DNA of 64,000 nt. It comes from Metapseudomonas sp043392685 (GTDB lineage: Bacteria; Pseudomonadota; Gammaproteobacteria; Pseudomonadales; Pseudomonadaceae). Both the position numbers and the translations under genes were made by a program. Positions 1 through 8,067 of this stretch are shown here, one piece after another (the stretch's first letter is position 1; the number at the start of each line of letters is the position of its first letter). The stretch lies in assembly GCA_043392685.1 (NCBI GenBank), contig JBHZGM010000001.1, one strand, 5' to 3'. Under the pieces are notes generated by a model that was given only the letters and a program-made list of their open reading frames with translations, was not told where the DNA came from and did no database searches.

Positions 1-830
1 GGCAGGAACTGCCCGCCCTGGCGGGTCAGCCGCGTGACCTGGCGCGCGGCTTCCACGGTCAGCGCCTCGCGCAGCGGGGTACCGGGGTTGACGAAGGAGG
101 CGCCCGGCAGGTGCAGGCCCATCACCTCCATGAGCATCTGGTTGGTGTTGGCGGTGCCGTAGAAGGTGCAGGTGCCGGGGCTGTGGTAGGCGGCCATTTC
201 CGAGGCCAGCAGCTCGTCGCGGCTGGCCTTGCCTTCGGCGTAGCGCTGACGCACCTCGGCCTTGTCCTTGTTGGACAGGCCCGAGGGCATCGGGCCGGCG
301 GGGACGAAGAGCGCCGGCAGGTGGCCGAAGCGCAGGGCGCCCATCATCAGGCCGGGGACGATCTTGTCGCAGATGCCGAGGAACAGCGCCGCATCGAACA
401 TGTTGTGGGACAGCGCCACGGCGGTGGACATGGCAATCACTTCGCGGCTGGCGATGCCCAGCTCCATGCCCGGCTCGCCCTGGGTGACGCCGTCGCACAT
501 GGCCGGCACGCCACCGGCCACCTGCCCCACCGAGCCGATGTCACGCAGGGCCTGGCGGATCTGTTCCGGGTAGTGCTCGTAGGGCTGGTGCGCCGAGAGC
601 ATGTCGTTGTAGGCAGTGACGATGGCCACGTTGGCCGCATCCATCAGGCGCAGGCGCTGCTTGTCGCCGCCCCCGCAGCCGGCCACCCCGTGGGCGAAGT
701 TGGCGCACTGCAGCTTGCCGCGCTGGGGCCCGTCGCTGGCTGCCTTGTGGATCATCGCCAGGTAGCGCTCACGGGTGGCGCGGCTGCGCTCCACCAGGCG
801 CTCGGTAACTTCAAGGACGCGGGGATGCAT
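1..830 (-). CDS. edd: Phosphogluconate dehydratase, 3' end cut by the window edge
   Basis: Translating the minus strand from the ATG at 828-830 gives an open frame of 276 codons to the window edge. It begins MHPRVLEVTERLVERSR and contains NDMLSAHQPYEHYP, GGVPAMCDGVTQG, FLGICDKIVPG, PAGPMPSG and FYGTANTNQM. These are signature blocks of Edd of the IlvD/Edd dehydratase family, including the cysteines of MCDGV and GICDK that bind the Fe-S cluster. Edd converts 6-phosphogluconate to 2-keto-3-deoxy-6-phosphogluconate in the cytoplasmic Entner-Doudoroff pathway. CTGGAG lies eight bases before the ATG. About half of the usual length of roughly 600 residues is present. A HexR-type operator lies upstream. 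Identification is by recalled family similarity and is firm. Confidence 0.96.
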   Translation of the reverse strand, partial: MHPRVLEVTERLVERSRATRERYLAMIHKAASDGPQRGKLQCANFAHGVAGCGGGDKQRLRLMDAANVAIVTAYNDMLSAHQPYEHYPEQIRQALRDIGSVGQVAGGVPAMCDGVTQGEPGMELGIASREVIAMSTAVALSHNMFDAALFLGICDKIVPGLMMGALRFGHLPALFVPAGPMPSGLSNKDKAEVRQRYAEGKASRDELLASEMAAYHSPGTCTFYGTANTNQMLMEVMGLHLPGASFVNPGTPLREALTVEAARQVTRLTRQGGQFL

Positions 831-922
831 GGATTCAGCTCCAGGTAGCGGGTGAATTTGTTTTTATATAAACCACAATACTGCCACTTAGATCATGAAT
901 TCACTAGGCAATGCAAAATATT

Positions 923-937
923 TTGTTATTACAACAA
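923..937 (-). promoter_or_regulatory. Putative HexR operator upstream of edd
   Basis: The 15 bases read TTGT-N7-ACAA and form a near-perfect palindrome (TTGTTATTACAACAA). This fits the TTGT-N7/8-ACAA consensus described for Pseudomonas HexR, the KDPG-responsive repressor of edd and zwf. It lies about 95 bp upstream of the edd ATG in an AT-rich island that stands out from the GC-rich surroundings. The consensus is established knowledge; the assignment here is inferred from motif and position. Confidence 0.72.
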
Positions 938-1192
938 CAAAATCAAAAAGAACCCGCTTCCATTCATATAGACCACCCGGCACGGCGGCGGCACGCAGCA
1001 TAACCCCGGCCCCGCACCGTCACCTATTCCACGCATGACGCATTGCAGAGCCTTATGACCAGATCAGCATGGGGCTAGTGCGAAATGCTCTAAAAAATAA
1101 CTTGCGCACAAAATAACTCAGCAGTAACTTTTGCTTCACCAACTTACTTGGCGCACCAAAGATTAACGAACCAACGACTACGGAGACTCGCC

Positions 1193-1321
1193 ATGAAAGC
1201 CCTGATCACCTTCACCGCCGTCCTCGCGTTTTCCTCCGCCAGCTTCGCCGACGCCGGCAAGCCGGACAGCCGCCGCAGCGGCGCGCTGTATCCGGAATGG
1301 CTGATCCACCACGACGGCTGA
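1193..1321 (+). CDS. Small secreted peptide, 42 aa, function unknown
   Basis: The frame reads MKALITFTAVLAFSSASFA followed by a short polar tail ending LYPEWLIHHDG. It has a clear GGAG ribosome site seven bases upstream. The first 19 residues look like a signal peptide (Lys2, hydrophobic core, SFA-DA cleavage site), leaving about 23 mature residues. The gene ends 63 bp before ohr on the same strand, so the two may be co-transcribed. I do not recognise a family. The signal peptide and ribosome site make a real gene likely. Confidence 0.6.
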   Translation: MKALITFTAVLAFSSASFADAGKPDSRRSGALYPEWLIHHDG

Positions 1322-1384
1322 TCCGCACAACCCGACCACCCACGCACACCACGCACTGCAAACCTGACCGAAAAGGAAACCATC

Positions 1385-1810
1385 ATGAGCATTGAAAACG
1401 TTCTCTACCGCGCTTACGCAGAAGCCACCGGCGGCCGTGACGGCCGCGCCATCTCCTCCGACGGCGTACTCGACGTCAGCCTGACCACCCCGCGTGAGCT
1501 GGGCGGCGCCGGCGGCGAAGGCACCAACCCCGAGCAGCTGTTCGCGGCCGGCTACTCCGCCTGCTTCCTCGGCGCGCTGAAGTTCGTCGCCGCCCGCGAC
1601 AAGCACAAGCTGCCGGCGGAAACCTCCATCGAAGGCATCGTCGGCATCGGCGCCATCCCCAACGGCTTCGGCATCGAAGTGGAACTGCGCATCGACATCC
1701 CCGGCCTGGACCGCGAGGAAGCCCGCGCCATCATCGACAAGGCCCACATCGTGTGCCCGTACTCCAACGCCACCCGCGGCAACATCGACGTGACCCTGAC
1801 CCTGGTCTGA
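1385..1810 (+). CDS. ohr: Organic hydroperoxide resistance protein Ohr (OsmC/Ohr family)
   Basis: This 141-residue protein has the usual Ohr length. It carries the two reactive cysteines in their typical contexts, C60 in GYSACF and C124 in VCPYSNATRGN, and ends NIDVTLTLV. Ohr is a cytoplasmic thiol peroxidase that reduces organic and fatty-acid hydroperoxides, with lipoylated proteins as reductant. AAAAGGAAA precedes the ATG. The VCPYS context favours Ohr over OsmC. No adjacent MarR-type OhrR gene is visible; a small secreted peptide gene lies immediately upstream. A strong hairpin terminator follows the stop. Confidence 0.95.
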   Translation: MSIENVLYRAYAEATGGRDGRAISSDGVLDVSLTTPRELGGAGGEGTNPEQLFAAGYSACFLGALKFVAARDKHKLPAETSIEGIVGIGAIPNGFGIEVELRIDIPGLDREEARAIIDKAHIVCPYSNATRGNIDVTLTLV

Positions 1811-1827
1811 GTCGCGCAACCAACGAC

Positions 1828-1864
1828 GGCGGATGACCCGAAAGGGGCATCCGCCGTTCTTTAT
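1828..1864 (+). terminator. Rho-independent terminator after ohr
   Basis: GGCGGATG at 1828-1835 pairs perfectly with CATCCGCC at 1848-1855, with further C/G pairing inside the loop. The stem is followed by a T-rich run (GTTCTTTATTTC). It lies 17 bp after the ohr stop. Confidence 0.85.
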
Positions 1865-1888
1865 TTCGGCCTGCAGCGCCGGGATGAC

Positions 1889-1986
1889 TGTGGGGGCGAA
1901 TTCATTCGCTGAGGGCAACGCAGTTGCCCCCTCCAAAACCCGAGGGCAGACCTGCGGTCAGCCTGGCGATTGAAATCGCCCCCACA
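1889..1986. repeat. Dispersed extragenic inverted repeat (GTGGGGGCGAATTCATTCGC family)
   Basis: The element opens with TGTGGGGGCGAATTCATTCGC and closes with ATCGCCCCCACA, with a GGGCA..TGCCC-type inner arm. Other copies lie at 42233-42329 and 45026-45125, and shorter or hybrid forms at 38486-38526 and 50951-51041. Every copy is intergenic. In this copy the 3' arm has drifted (GCGATTGAAATCGCC in place of GCGAATGAATTCGCC). Confidence 0.8.
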
Positions 1987-2095
1987 GGGATTTGCGCAGG
2001 TCCAACCCGGGAAGCACCCGGAAACCGCTTTCTCCCTTGCCCCTGGCGATTCGCCCCTACAATTGGTCTCTCTTCCCATTGCCAAGGAGCGCAGC

Positions 2096-2413
2096 ATGAT
2101 CCTCTCCACCACTCCCACCCTCGAAGGCCGTGCCATCCGCGAATACAAGGGCATCGTGGTCGGTGAGGCCATTCTCGGTGCCAACGTGTTCCGCGACCTG
2201 TTCGCCGGCATTCGCGACATCATCGGCGGACGTTCCGGCGCCTATGAAAAGGAACTGGCCAAGGCCCGCGAGATCGCTTTCGATGAGTTGTCGGAACACG
2301 CGGAGAAGCTCGGCGCCAATGCGGTGGTCGGCATCGACATCGACTACGAGGTGGTCGGGCAGAACGGCAGCATGCTGATGGTGAGCATCAGCGGCACCGC
2401 CGTGGTGATCTGA
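2096..2413 (+). CDS. YbjQ-family (UPF0145, DUF74) protein
   Basis: The 105-residue product has the usual length and layout of the YbjQ family: an N-terminal MILSTTPTLEGR block, the glycine-rich GEAILGANVFRDLFAGIRDIIGGRSGAYE segment (here split for length), a helical centre, and the C-terminal ANAVVGIDIDYE strand. Family members are small pentamer-forming proteins sometimes called heavy-metal-binding, but the physiological role is unsettled. The start is chosen by an AAGGAG ribosome site and family length; an upstream in-frame ATG at 1970 lies inside the repeat element and is rejected. The gene converges on mltF with one base between the stops. Confidence 0.88.
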   Translation: MILSTTPTLEGRAIREYKGIVVGEAILGANVFRDLFAGIRDIIGGRSGAYEKELAKAREIAFDELSEHAEKLGANAVVGIDIDYEVVGQNGSMLMVSISGTAVVI

Positions 2414-2414
2414 T

Positions 2415-3887
2415 TCAGCCGCCCGCGGTCTTTCGTGCCTGCTTGTCCCGCGCCAGCTTGTAGGCCACGTAGTACTTGTAGATGTTGCCCACGTAATCGA
2501 CCGTCTCGCGCCCGACCAGGCGCGCGGCGGCGTGTTCGACATTGCCGAACCAGACGTTCTTGTCCAGGCCCGACTTCTCCGCCAGGCGGCGGAATTTGCG
2601 CAGGTTGCCCGGACCTGCGTTGTAGGCGGCGAAGGTCATCAGGGTGCGGTTGAGTGGCGTCAGCTCGGGATCGTTCAGGTACTTGTCGGCCAGCAGGCGC
2701 ATGTACTTGCTGCCGGCCTCGATGTTGCGGTCAGCGTCCTTGTCGATCTCCGTGATACCCACACTGGGATCGGCGGCAGTGCTGGGCAGCAGTTGCATCA
2801 CGCCCACCGCGCCCCGGTGGCTGCGCGCCTGCTGGTTGAGCTGGGACTCCTGGTACCCCTGGGCCATCAGCATCAGGTAATCGAAGTCGTAGGTGCCGGC
2901 GTGCTTCTCGAAGAAGCCCACCAGCTCGGCGAAACGCTTCATTTCCGCCTCATCGGTGGCGTCGTACAGCGCCTTGCTGTTCTTCACGTACTTGTTGCGG
3001 ATCGTATTGCCGAAGGTGGTACCCAGTTTGTGGCCCTTGGCAAACTGCGCCAGCACCTTGAGCAACTGCGGGCTGTTCTTGCGAACCGCCCAGGCGATCT
3101 CGGTGTCGTCACGAATCGGGAAATCCTCGTGTATCACCAGGTCCTGGAGCATGGATTTCCATGTCTCGGCGATATAACGGTCCACCACCGTCGCGTTCAC
3201 CAGCCCGACGTTCACCATTTCCAGCAGGTCTTCGGACTCCAGGTTCTCATCGGCGGGTTTGATGATGAGAGGCGGCAGCCCCTTCTCGCGGAAGGTCTCG
3301 TTGAGCTCGATGAGGTGCTCGTAGTAGCTGCTGGAGGGCCGCACCATCACTTCCTTGCCGGCGAGGTCCTCCAGGCTGGCGACCTTCGTGCTCTTCGGCC
3401 CGGTGACCAGCACCTCGCGAATGCCGCTGGCGAAGGGCACGGAGAAATCCACCTGGGCCTGGCGCCTGTGGGTGACGGCCAAGCCGCCGGCGGTGATATC
3501 CCCTACGCCCTCCTGCAGCCTGGGAATCAGTTCGTCGCGGCCGACCGGAATGAACAACACCCGCCACTGCAGGGACTTATCGTTGAAGCGGTACTGCTTG
3601 TTCAGCCACTGCTCGAAGCCCTTGCCGATCTCATAGCTGATGCCGCGCTGGCGCCCCCGGTCGACGGCAAAGAAGGTTTTGCTGTAGGGAACCAGGATAC
3701 GCACCAGGCGACGCTGGCGCATTCCCTCGAAGTCGCCCTTCCAGGCAGCGGGGACGGGCAGCACCATCGAATCCACTTCCGCCTCTTCGGCCGCGCTCAG
3801 CTCGACACTGGGCAGCTCCTCCGCCCAGCCTGCGCGCACCGGCAGGAACAACGCCAACATCAGCAGGAGCAAATTCAGCGTTTTCAT
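2415..3887 (-). CDS. mltF: Membrane-bound lytic murein transglycosylase F-like protein
   Basis: The 490-residue protein has a signal peptide (hydrophobic LLLLMLALFLPVRAGWA, no lipobox). A bacterial extracellular solute-binding domain of family 3 spans about residues 60-300. A C-terminal SLT lysozyme-like domain spans about 325-475, with catalytic glutamate E347 in AQGYQESQL, then GVMQLLPSTA and AYNAGPGN. This architecture is that of MltF, an outer-membrane-anchored periplasmic enzyme that cleaves peptidoglycan glycan strands to 1,6-anhydromuropeptides. It starts 32 bp after ppk2 on the same strand with GAAGG as ribosome site, so co-transcription with ppk2 is likely. Confidence 0.9.
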   Translation of the reverse strand: MKTLNLLLLMLALFLPVRAGWAEELPSVELSAAEEAEVDSMVLPVPAAWKGDFEGMRQRRLVRILVPYSKTFFAVDRGRQRGISYEIGKGFEQWLNKQYRFNDKSLQWRVLFIPVGRDELIPRLQEGVGDITAGGLAVTHRRQAQVDFSVPFASGIREVLVTGPKSTKVASLEDLAGKEVMVRPSSSYYEHLIELNETFREKGLPPLIIKPADENLESEDLLEMVNVGLVNATVVDRYIAETWKSMLQDLVIHEDFPIRDDTEIAWAVRKNSPQLLKVLAQFAKGHKLGTTFGNTIRNKYVKNSKALYDATDEAEMKRFAELVGFFEKHAGTYDFDYLMLMAQGYQESQLNQQARSHRGAVGVMQLLPSTAADPSVGITEIDKDADRNIEAGSKYMRLLADKYLNDPELTPLNRTLMTFAAYNAGPGNLRKFRRLAEKSGLDKNVWFGNVEHAAARLVGRETVDYVGNIYKYYVAYKLARDKQARKTAGG

Positions 3888-3919
3888 GGCAACAACCTTC
3901 GCCGCCCGGAGCGGCGCGA

Positions 3920-4744
3920 TCAGAAGATTTCCTCGACGAGCCGGAACGGATAGGGAGCGGGCTTGTACTTGCCGAGCTTGCCACGCTTGGGCAGCACCAC
4001 CTTCTGGTCGCGGGTCAGGTCCTTGTAGGGGATCTGTTTGAGCAGGTGGCTGATGATGTTCAACCGCACCCGCCGCTTGTCCTCCGAGCGCGCCATGTAC
4101 CAGGGCGCCCAGGACGAATCGGTGGCGGCGAACATTTCGTCGCGGGCCCGGGTGTAGTCGTCCCAGCGTGCATATGACTTGAGGTCCATGGGCGACAGCT
4201 TCCAGATCTTGCGCCCGTCGTCGATGCGGTCCTTGAGGCGGCGGGTCTGTTCCTCGGCGCTCACCTCCAGCCAGTATTTGATCAGGATGATTCCGGATTC
4301 GGCCATCATCTTCTCGAACAGCGGCGTGACCGTGAGGAACTTGTGCGCCTGCTCTTCGGAACAGAAGCCCATGACCCGCTCGACGCCGGCCCGGTTGTAC
4401 CAGCTGCGGTCGAAGATCACGATTTCACCGGCCGCAGGCATATGCACCAGATAGCGCTGGCCGTACATCTGGGACTTTTCCCGCTCGGTGGGGGCCGGTA
4501 GCGCCACCACCCGGAACACACGGGGGCTGACCCGTTCGGTGATGGCCTTGATGGTCCCGCCCTTGCCGGCCCCGTCGCGGCCTTCGAAGACGATGCAGAC
4601 CTTGAGCCCCTGGTCCACCACCCATTGCTGGAGCTTCACCAGCTCCACATGCAGGCGCTTGAGCTCACGTTCGTACTCCTTGCGGCCCAGTTTCGCCGGC
4701 TCCGCGCTTGCTTCGCCGACAGCCTTTTTCTTGCCTTTCGCCAT
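3920..4744 (-). CDS. ppk2: Polyphosphate kinase 2
   Basis: The 274-residue single-domain PPK2 has a Walker A loop GRDGAGKGG (55-63), the DRSWYNRAG Walker B block (112-120) and a basic lid region (RRLKDRIDD). PPK2 enzymes transfer phosphate between polyphosphate and nucleotides, usually generating GTP/ATP from polyP. The lysine-rich N-terminus is typical. AGAGGAG precedes the ATG. It is the first gene of a probable two-gene unit with mltF. Nucleotide preference cannot be told from the sequence. Confidence 0.93.
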   Translation of the reverse strand: MAKGKKKAVGEASAEPAKLGRKEYERELKRLHVELVKLQQWVVDQGLKVCIVFEGRDGAGKGGTIKAITERVSPRVFRVVALPAPTEREKSQMYGQRYLVHMPAAGEIVIFDRSWYNRAGVERVMGFCSEEQAHKFLTVTPLFEKMMAESGIILIKYWLEVSAEEQTRRLKDRIDDGRKIWKLSPMDLKSYARWDDYTRARDEMFAATDSSWAPWYMARSEDKRRVRLNIISHLLKQIPYKDLTRDQKVVLPKRGKLGKYKPAPYPFRLVEEIF

Positions 4745-5144
4745 GACCCGCTCCTCTGCTCGGGACTCCGATCACTACAAACTAGCTGAGCCTTGGCGAA
4801 TTGCAGGGCCGCGCAGCAACCCCGCAGGCTGGTCCGGGCCCACGAGGTTCATAATGATGAAACCTTGGGTTTCGCTGCACTCAAGCGGAACCCCGTCGCA
4901 AGAAGAAACCGACGCCAATCAATCTCCCCATCAAATATTCAAATGCCCTGCCCCCAACTTCCAGCCACGGCGAATGTTCACCGAAGAGGTCAGGGTCCGG
5001 TCAGAATCTGCAACATATGAGGGCTGCAACGAGGACGCGAAACAGCGCCATAGTTGAACTTTCAATAAAGGCAAGTGCAACACCTAACAGACCTCACAAC
5101 ACTGAAAGGCAAGATAAACAAGTTCGACGAATCATATGAAATGA
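4745..5144. other. Gene-free stretch between ppk2 and the antiterminator gene
   Basis: About 400 bases with lower GC than the surroundings, especially 5020-5144. No frame with a credible ribosome site and family signal is present, and no clear terminator hairpin was found. The ppk2 promoter must lie at its left end. Confidence 0.5.
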
Positions 5145-5648
5145 TCAGGCAACAAGATGAGAAACAGGGATACTGACTTGTTGCTGGCGATTGAGAATAT
5201 TCAACAGGAGCATCACCCGTTGTTCACCATCCATGGACAGGAAAATCGCGTCCATCTCCGCACATGGGCCGACACGGACCTGAACGCTATCCCCAGGGTG
5301 CAGGGCCGCGCACTCGACCTCTCTTTCACAACGTTGCCTGAGGTGTTCGATGATGCTTTCCGGCACCCGGGAAGGTTCGCTGGAGAAGCTCACAACCCTT
5401 ACCACACCTCGCGTTGAGCGCAATGCGGTCCAGTTGTCCTGGGCGCCGAGGTGGACGAACAGGTAACCGGGAAACATCGGCTGGATCCCCCGCCTCAGTC
5501 GACCGCCCCTGAGACTTTCCACGTTCAGGGTCGGGCAGAAGCATTCGAATCCCTGTCGCAACAGGTGCTCCCGCGCGCGCGCTTCCTGGCGCGATTTGCA
5601 TTGAACGAGATACCACGCGATGTCCGGGAGAAGTGCATCCTTGCTCAT
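5145..5648 (-). CDS. rfaH: RfaH-type transcription antiterminator (NusG paralogue) next to the eCIS operon
   Basis: The 167-residue protein aligns from memory along its whole length with E. coli RfaH. It has an N-terminal NGN domain (AWYLVQCKSR, MFPGYLFV, STRGVVRVVSF) and a C-terminal KOW-type domain (HPGDSVQV, DAIF, VMLLLNILN). Residues that contact the ops DNA hairpin in E. coli (H20, R23, Q24, T72, R73) are matched by H28, R31, Q32, T79 and R80. The start at 5648 is chosen by an AGGA site six bases upstream; an upstream in-frame ATG at 5807 would add 53 residues without family support. The gene is divergent from the eCIS operon, whose leader contains an ops core. From family knowledge, RfaH recruits to a polymerase paused at ops and suppresses termination over long operons. 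A related regulator, AnfA1, is reported for the Serratia Afp particle. Confidence 0.92.
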   Translation of the reverse strand: MSKDALLPDIAWYLVQCKSRQEARAREHLLRQGFECFCPTLNVESLRGGRLRRGIQPMFPGYLFVHLGAQDNWTALRSTRGVVRVVSFSSEPSRVPESIIEHLRQRCEREVECAALHPGDSVQVRVGPCAEMDAIFLSMDGEQRVMLLLNILNRQQQVSIPVSHLVA

Positions 5649-5948
5649 GGCAATTCCTGGAATGAATAAACCTTTTCCTGAAGCTAGTTCCTCCGTCGAG
5701 TTCGTCCAGCCGGACAAAACAACCTGCCGACTAATGGTCGCAATATGCCCTGCCGTCCGCTTGTCGGAAAGCATCGACAACGCACGAGGAAAAATTGTGC
5801 GTGCCATTTTGCGAACTATCCTGACTTCCTGTCTCCGGACGCACTAATTGAAGGCACTCTGCCATCAATGAATGCACATGGAATTGTGATCCCGAGTTAG
5901 TACACAAGTTCCAGCAAAGAACTTTCGCCCAACTTGTCGAGGGCGAGT

Positions 5949-5961
5949 GGCGGTAGCTTTG
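5949..5961 (+). promoter_or_regulatory. ops element (RfaH recruitment site) in the eCIS leader
   Basis: The bases GGCGGTAGCTTTG match the ops consensus GGCGGTAGCnTn, with the nine-base core exact. It lies on the non-template strand of the eCIS operon, 216 bp before the sheath ATG and 300 bp from the start of the divergent rfaH-like gene. In E. coli such an element pauses RNA polymerase and exposes a short hairpin bound by RfaH. Orientation, position in the leader and the adjacent RfaH homologue all agree. Confidence 0.82.
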
Positions 5962-6047
5962 TCTCCGGATATTCGCGCACGGTCGAACAGGAAGCGGCCC
6001 CGAGCATCCCCTCTCCTCCTACGTGCCCTGCCGCCCTGACAACCCTG

Positions 6048-6063
6048 CTGGCGCAAGCGCCAG
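6048..6063 (+). other. Perfect short hairpin in the eCIS leader
   Basis: CTGGCGC, AA, GCGCCAG gives a seven-base-pair stem downstream of ops and 102 bases before the sheath ATG. No U-run follows, so it is not a classical terminator. It could be a pause or an RNA structure; no function is claimed. Confidence 0.4.
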
Positions 6064-6164
6064 TCCCGTCCCGAAGTCGAACCGAGTCACCCAAGAGTCC
6101 ACCAGGGACGCTTTCCGGCGCGTCCCTGGCTGGGTCCCCTGCACAGCGCAAAGGAGTCGGCGTC

Positions 6165-8054
6165 ATGGTCCAAGTCAGCTATCCCGGTGTCTACATCGTC
6201 GAAAAGGCCAGCGGGGTACGCACCATCACCGGTGTCGCGACCTCCATCGCCGCGTTCGTTGGCTACACGCGCAAGGGCGTGCCCGACAAGGCCGTGGCCA
6301 TCACCAGCTTCGCCGACTTCGAGCGCAGCTACGGCGGTCTCGACCGCGATAGCCCGCTGTCCTACGGCGTGCGCCAGTTCTTCCTCAACGGCGGCACCCA
6401 GGCCCTGATCGTGCGGGTGGCCGTCGGCCACGCCACCAGCGCCTGGGTGTTGGAGAACGGCGCGGGCGACCCGGTCCTCGAAGTCAGCGCCGCCAGCCCC
6501 GGTGGCTGGGGTAACGGCCTGCGCCTGAGCGTGGTGCACAGTGGCGTGCGCAACCCGGACAGCGACTTCAACCTGGTGGTCTCGCAGTTGCAGGCCGACG
6601 GCACCACCCTGGTCCCGGTGGAAACCCACCGCAACCTCAGCCTCGACTCCAACTCGGCGCAGTACGCCGTCTCGGTGATCAACAACGCCTCCGCCCTGAT
6701 CCGGGTGGCGCGCAGCGGCGGCCTGACTTTCGCCGAGGCGGGTCGCGCGATCAGCGCCGAGCTCACCAGCTTCCCGCTCGACCCGGGCAACACCAGCATC
6801 GGCGGCACCCTGGACGGCACCACCCCGTTCCTGCTCACCCTGCCAGATGCGCCCTGGGCCACCATCGGTGACCTGGTGACCGCAACCAACGACGCGATCA
6901 CCGCCGCTGGCCTGGCCGCCCAGCTGCTGGCCTCGGAAACCGGCGCAGACGGCTCCGCCGGCAGCGACCACCTGACCCTGGAATCCCTGAACCCGGGCGA
7001 ATCCTCCAGCGTCACCATCGCCGGCGGTGCCTTCGGCGGGCTCACTGCCACCATCCACCTGGGTCTGGCCAATCTGGGCCGCGAAATCACCGGGGCCGCC
7101 GAGCATCGCCCGGTGGAAGTCACCAACCTCGCCCCCGCCACTGCGGGCGCGGATGGTGCCCGTGGCGGCGCCCTCGAACTGGTGGGCAACGAATCGGCGA
7201 AGACCGGTATCTACGCCCTGCTGGACGTGGACCTGTTCAACATCCTCGCCATCCCGGAAACCTTCGACATGACCGCTGGCCAGGAAGCCGGTGTGATCCC
7301 CGCCGCGACCGCCCTGTGCGAGGCCCGGCGCGCCTTCTACATCGTCGACGCGCCCTCCAACCGCACCCTGGCCAACATCGGCACCTGGGCCAACGCCGCC
7401 TCGCAATCACGCAACGCGGCCACCTACTTCCCCGCCGTGCGGATCGTCGATCCGCTGGACGGCCTGCGACCACGGGCCATGGCCCCGTCCGGCACCCTGG
7501 CCGGGATCTATGCCCGCACCGACGCCACCCGCGGCGTGTGGAAGGCTCCGGCCGGGACCGATGCCGTGCTCAACGGCGTGCTCGACCTGGCCCTGCCGGT
7601 CAACGACCTGGAGAACGGCCAGATCAACCCGCTCGGGGTCAACGTGCTGCGCAACTTCCCCGCCTACGGCCGGGTGTCCTGGGGCGCGCGGACCATGAAA
7701 GGCGCCGATGCCCAGGCCGACGAATACAAGTACATCCCCATTCGCCGCCTCGCCCTGTTCCTCGAAGAGAGCCTCTATCGCGGCACCCAATGGGTGGTCT
7801 TCGAACCCAACGACGAGCCGCTCTGGGCGCAGATCCGCCTGAACCTGGGCGCCTTCATGAACGGCCTGTTCCGCCAGGGCGCCTTCCAGGGCAAGACGCC
7901 CCAGGAAGCCTTCTTCGTCAAATGTGACAAGGAAACCACCACCCAGGCCGACCGCAACCTCGGCATCGTCAACATCCAGGTCGGTTTCGCCCCGCTGAAA
8001 CCGGCGGAGTTCGTCGTCCTCACCATCCAGCAGATCGCCGGCGATCTGCAATAA
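6165..8054 (+). CDS. eCIS contractile sheath protein
   Basis: The 629-residue protein begins VQVSYPGVYIVEKASGVRT, the typical phage tail sheath start, and has SIAAFVGYTRKG, FLNGGTQALIVRV and the C-terminal block ending FVVLTIQQIAGDLQ. C-terminal features RRLALFLEESLYRGTQWVVFEPND and LGAFMNGLFRQGAFQGKT (cut here) match the conserved sheath subdomain. Sheath subunits form the extended helical sleeve that contracts to drive the tube. The start is fixed by AAAGGAG seven bases before the ATG. It is the only sheath gene in the locus, whereas Afp and PVC loci have three. The tube gene follows after 13 bp. Confidence 0.95.
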   Translation: MVQVSYPGVYIVEKASGVRTITGVATSIAAFVGYTRKGVPDKAVAITSFADFERSYGGLDRDSPLSYGVRQFFLNGGTQALIVRVAVGHATSAWVLENGAGDPVLEVSAASPGGWGNGLRLSVVHSGVRNPDSDFNLVVSQLQADGTTLVPVETHRNLSLDSNSAQYAVSVINNASALIRVARSGGLTFAEAGRAISAELTSFPLDPGNTSIGGTLDGTTPFLLTLPDAPWATIGDLVTATNDAITAAGLAAQLLASETGADGSAGSDHLTLESLNPGESSSVTIAGGAFGGLTATIHLGLANLGREITGAAEHRPVEVTNLAPATAGADGARGGALELVGNESAKTGIYALLDVDLFNILAIPETFDMTAGQEAGVIPAATALCEARRAFYIVDAPSNRTLANIGTWANAASQSRNAATYFPAVRIVDPLDGLRPRAMAPSGTLAGIYARTDATRGVWKAPAGTDAVLNGVLDLALPVNDLENGQINPLGVNVLRNFPAYGRVSWGARTMKGADAQADEYKYIPIRRLALFLEESLYRGTQWVVFEPNDEPLWAQIRLNLGAFMNGLFRQGAFQGKTPQEAFFVKCDKETTTQADRNLGIVNIQVGFAPLKPAEFVVLTIQQIAGDLQ

Positions 8055-8067
8055 AGGGAGTCGGATC

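Larger units (their letters stand above)
5649..6164 (+). promoter_or_regulatory. Divergent promoter region and long 5' leader of the eCIS operon
   Basis: The 516-base gap between the antiterminator ATG and the sheath ATG is AT-richer over about 5650-5930 and GC-rich after it. I cannot place a -35/-10 pair with confidence. The second half is a leader containing the ops core at 5949-5957 and a perfect hairpin at 6048-6063. The sheath frame stays open back to 5934, but no ribosome site supports a start there. Confidence 0.6.

Noticed and set aside
2532..3953. 473-codon + strand frame opposite mltF
   Set aside because: Shadow frame; MltF on the other strand has signal peptide, domains and catalytic Glu.
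5934..6164. N-terminal extension of the sheath frame
   Set aside because: The frame is open back to 5934, but the extra 77 residues are unlike any sheath, have no ribosome site, and the ops element lies in this leader.
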